This document shows positions 32,248 through 32,325 of a stretch of 32,325 nucleotides of DNA, piece by piece (position 1 is the stretch's first letter; each line of letters opens with the position of its first letter). The notes under the pieces are model-generated. The model had not been told where the DNA came from and did no database searches. It was given only the letters and a program-made list of their open reading frames with translations. The stretch is taken from the NCBI GenBank assembly GCA_020629935.1, contig JAHDCJ010000061.1:1-32325 (forward strand), given 5' to 3'. Source of the DNA: Saprospiraceae bacterium (GTDB lineage Bacteria; Bacteroidota; Bacteroidia; Chitinophagales; Saprospiraceae). A program made the translations under genes and the position numbers.

Positions 32248-32325
32248 GACAGCAACCAATGAAATCCACAAAACCTGAAGACATTGGTATCCTGTTTTGG
32301 GTGCGTAAATCTAAAGGAAATCACT

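Overview
This is an AT-rich chromosomal segment from a member of the Bacteroidota, probably a gliding or Saprospiria/Flavobacteriia-like bacterium. The evidence is four secreted proteins with type IX secretion (T9SS) C-terminal sorting domains, a GldC gliding-motility protein, SprB-type repeats, a DUF4249 lipoprotein, a DUF3822-rsmD-coaD gene block, and several promoter elements of the Bacteroidota form TAnnTTTG. I see no rRNA, tRNA, insertion sequence, prophage or CRISPR array. Most of the window is ordinary chromosomal gene content.

Layout. 81-1331 (-) is an RhlE-type DEAD-box helicase. 1600-3430 (+) is a BlaI-type repressor overlapping an M56 (BlaR1-like) membrane metallopeptidase, preceded by a promoter filled with phased operator-like repeats. 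3489-3995 (-) is an FMN-reductase-like protein. 4028-7382 (-) holds two T9SS-sorted beta-propeller-type proteins flanking a SIMPL-domain protein. 7442-10670 (-) is a penicillin-acylase-family hydrolase followed by an AraC regulator. 10871-13217 (+) is an acetyl-CoA acetyltransferase and a membrane-anchored alpha/beta hydrolase. 13231-13536 (-) is a small muconolactone-isomerase-like protein. 13636-17546 (-) looks like one transcription unit: sulfotransferase-like protein, class IV aminotransferase, Kelch/T9SS protein, DUF1835 protein.

17660-19285 (-) is a subtilase with a long insertion. 19536-20171 (+) is a lone bioD, converging on 20147-22201 (-), a unit of an unknown protein, a DUF4249 lipoprotein and gldC. 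22308-23903 (-) is an unusual protein with an N-terminal OmpA domain. 24079-24360 (+) is a small conserved-looking unknown. 24443-28595 (-) is a tightly packed series: pilin-like membrane protein, DUF3822, rsmD, coaD, pruA. 28861-29586 (-) is a PlsC-like acyltransferase, and 29908-32247 (+) is a SprB-repeat T9SS adhesin-like protein.

I do not see a clearly new multi-gene defence or biosynthetic system. The observations most worth following up are: a near-perfect intrinsic terminator inside the start of the DUF3822 gene, upstream of rsmD-coaD-pruA; adjacent sulfotransferase-like and class IV aminotransferase genes that recall a plant fusion protein; three repeats spaced exactly 20 bp apart over the BlaI-type promoter; and substitutions at key motif positions in RsmD and in the PlsC-like acyltransferase. 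All functional calls rest on reading motifs by eye; no database search was run.
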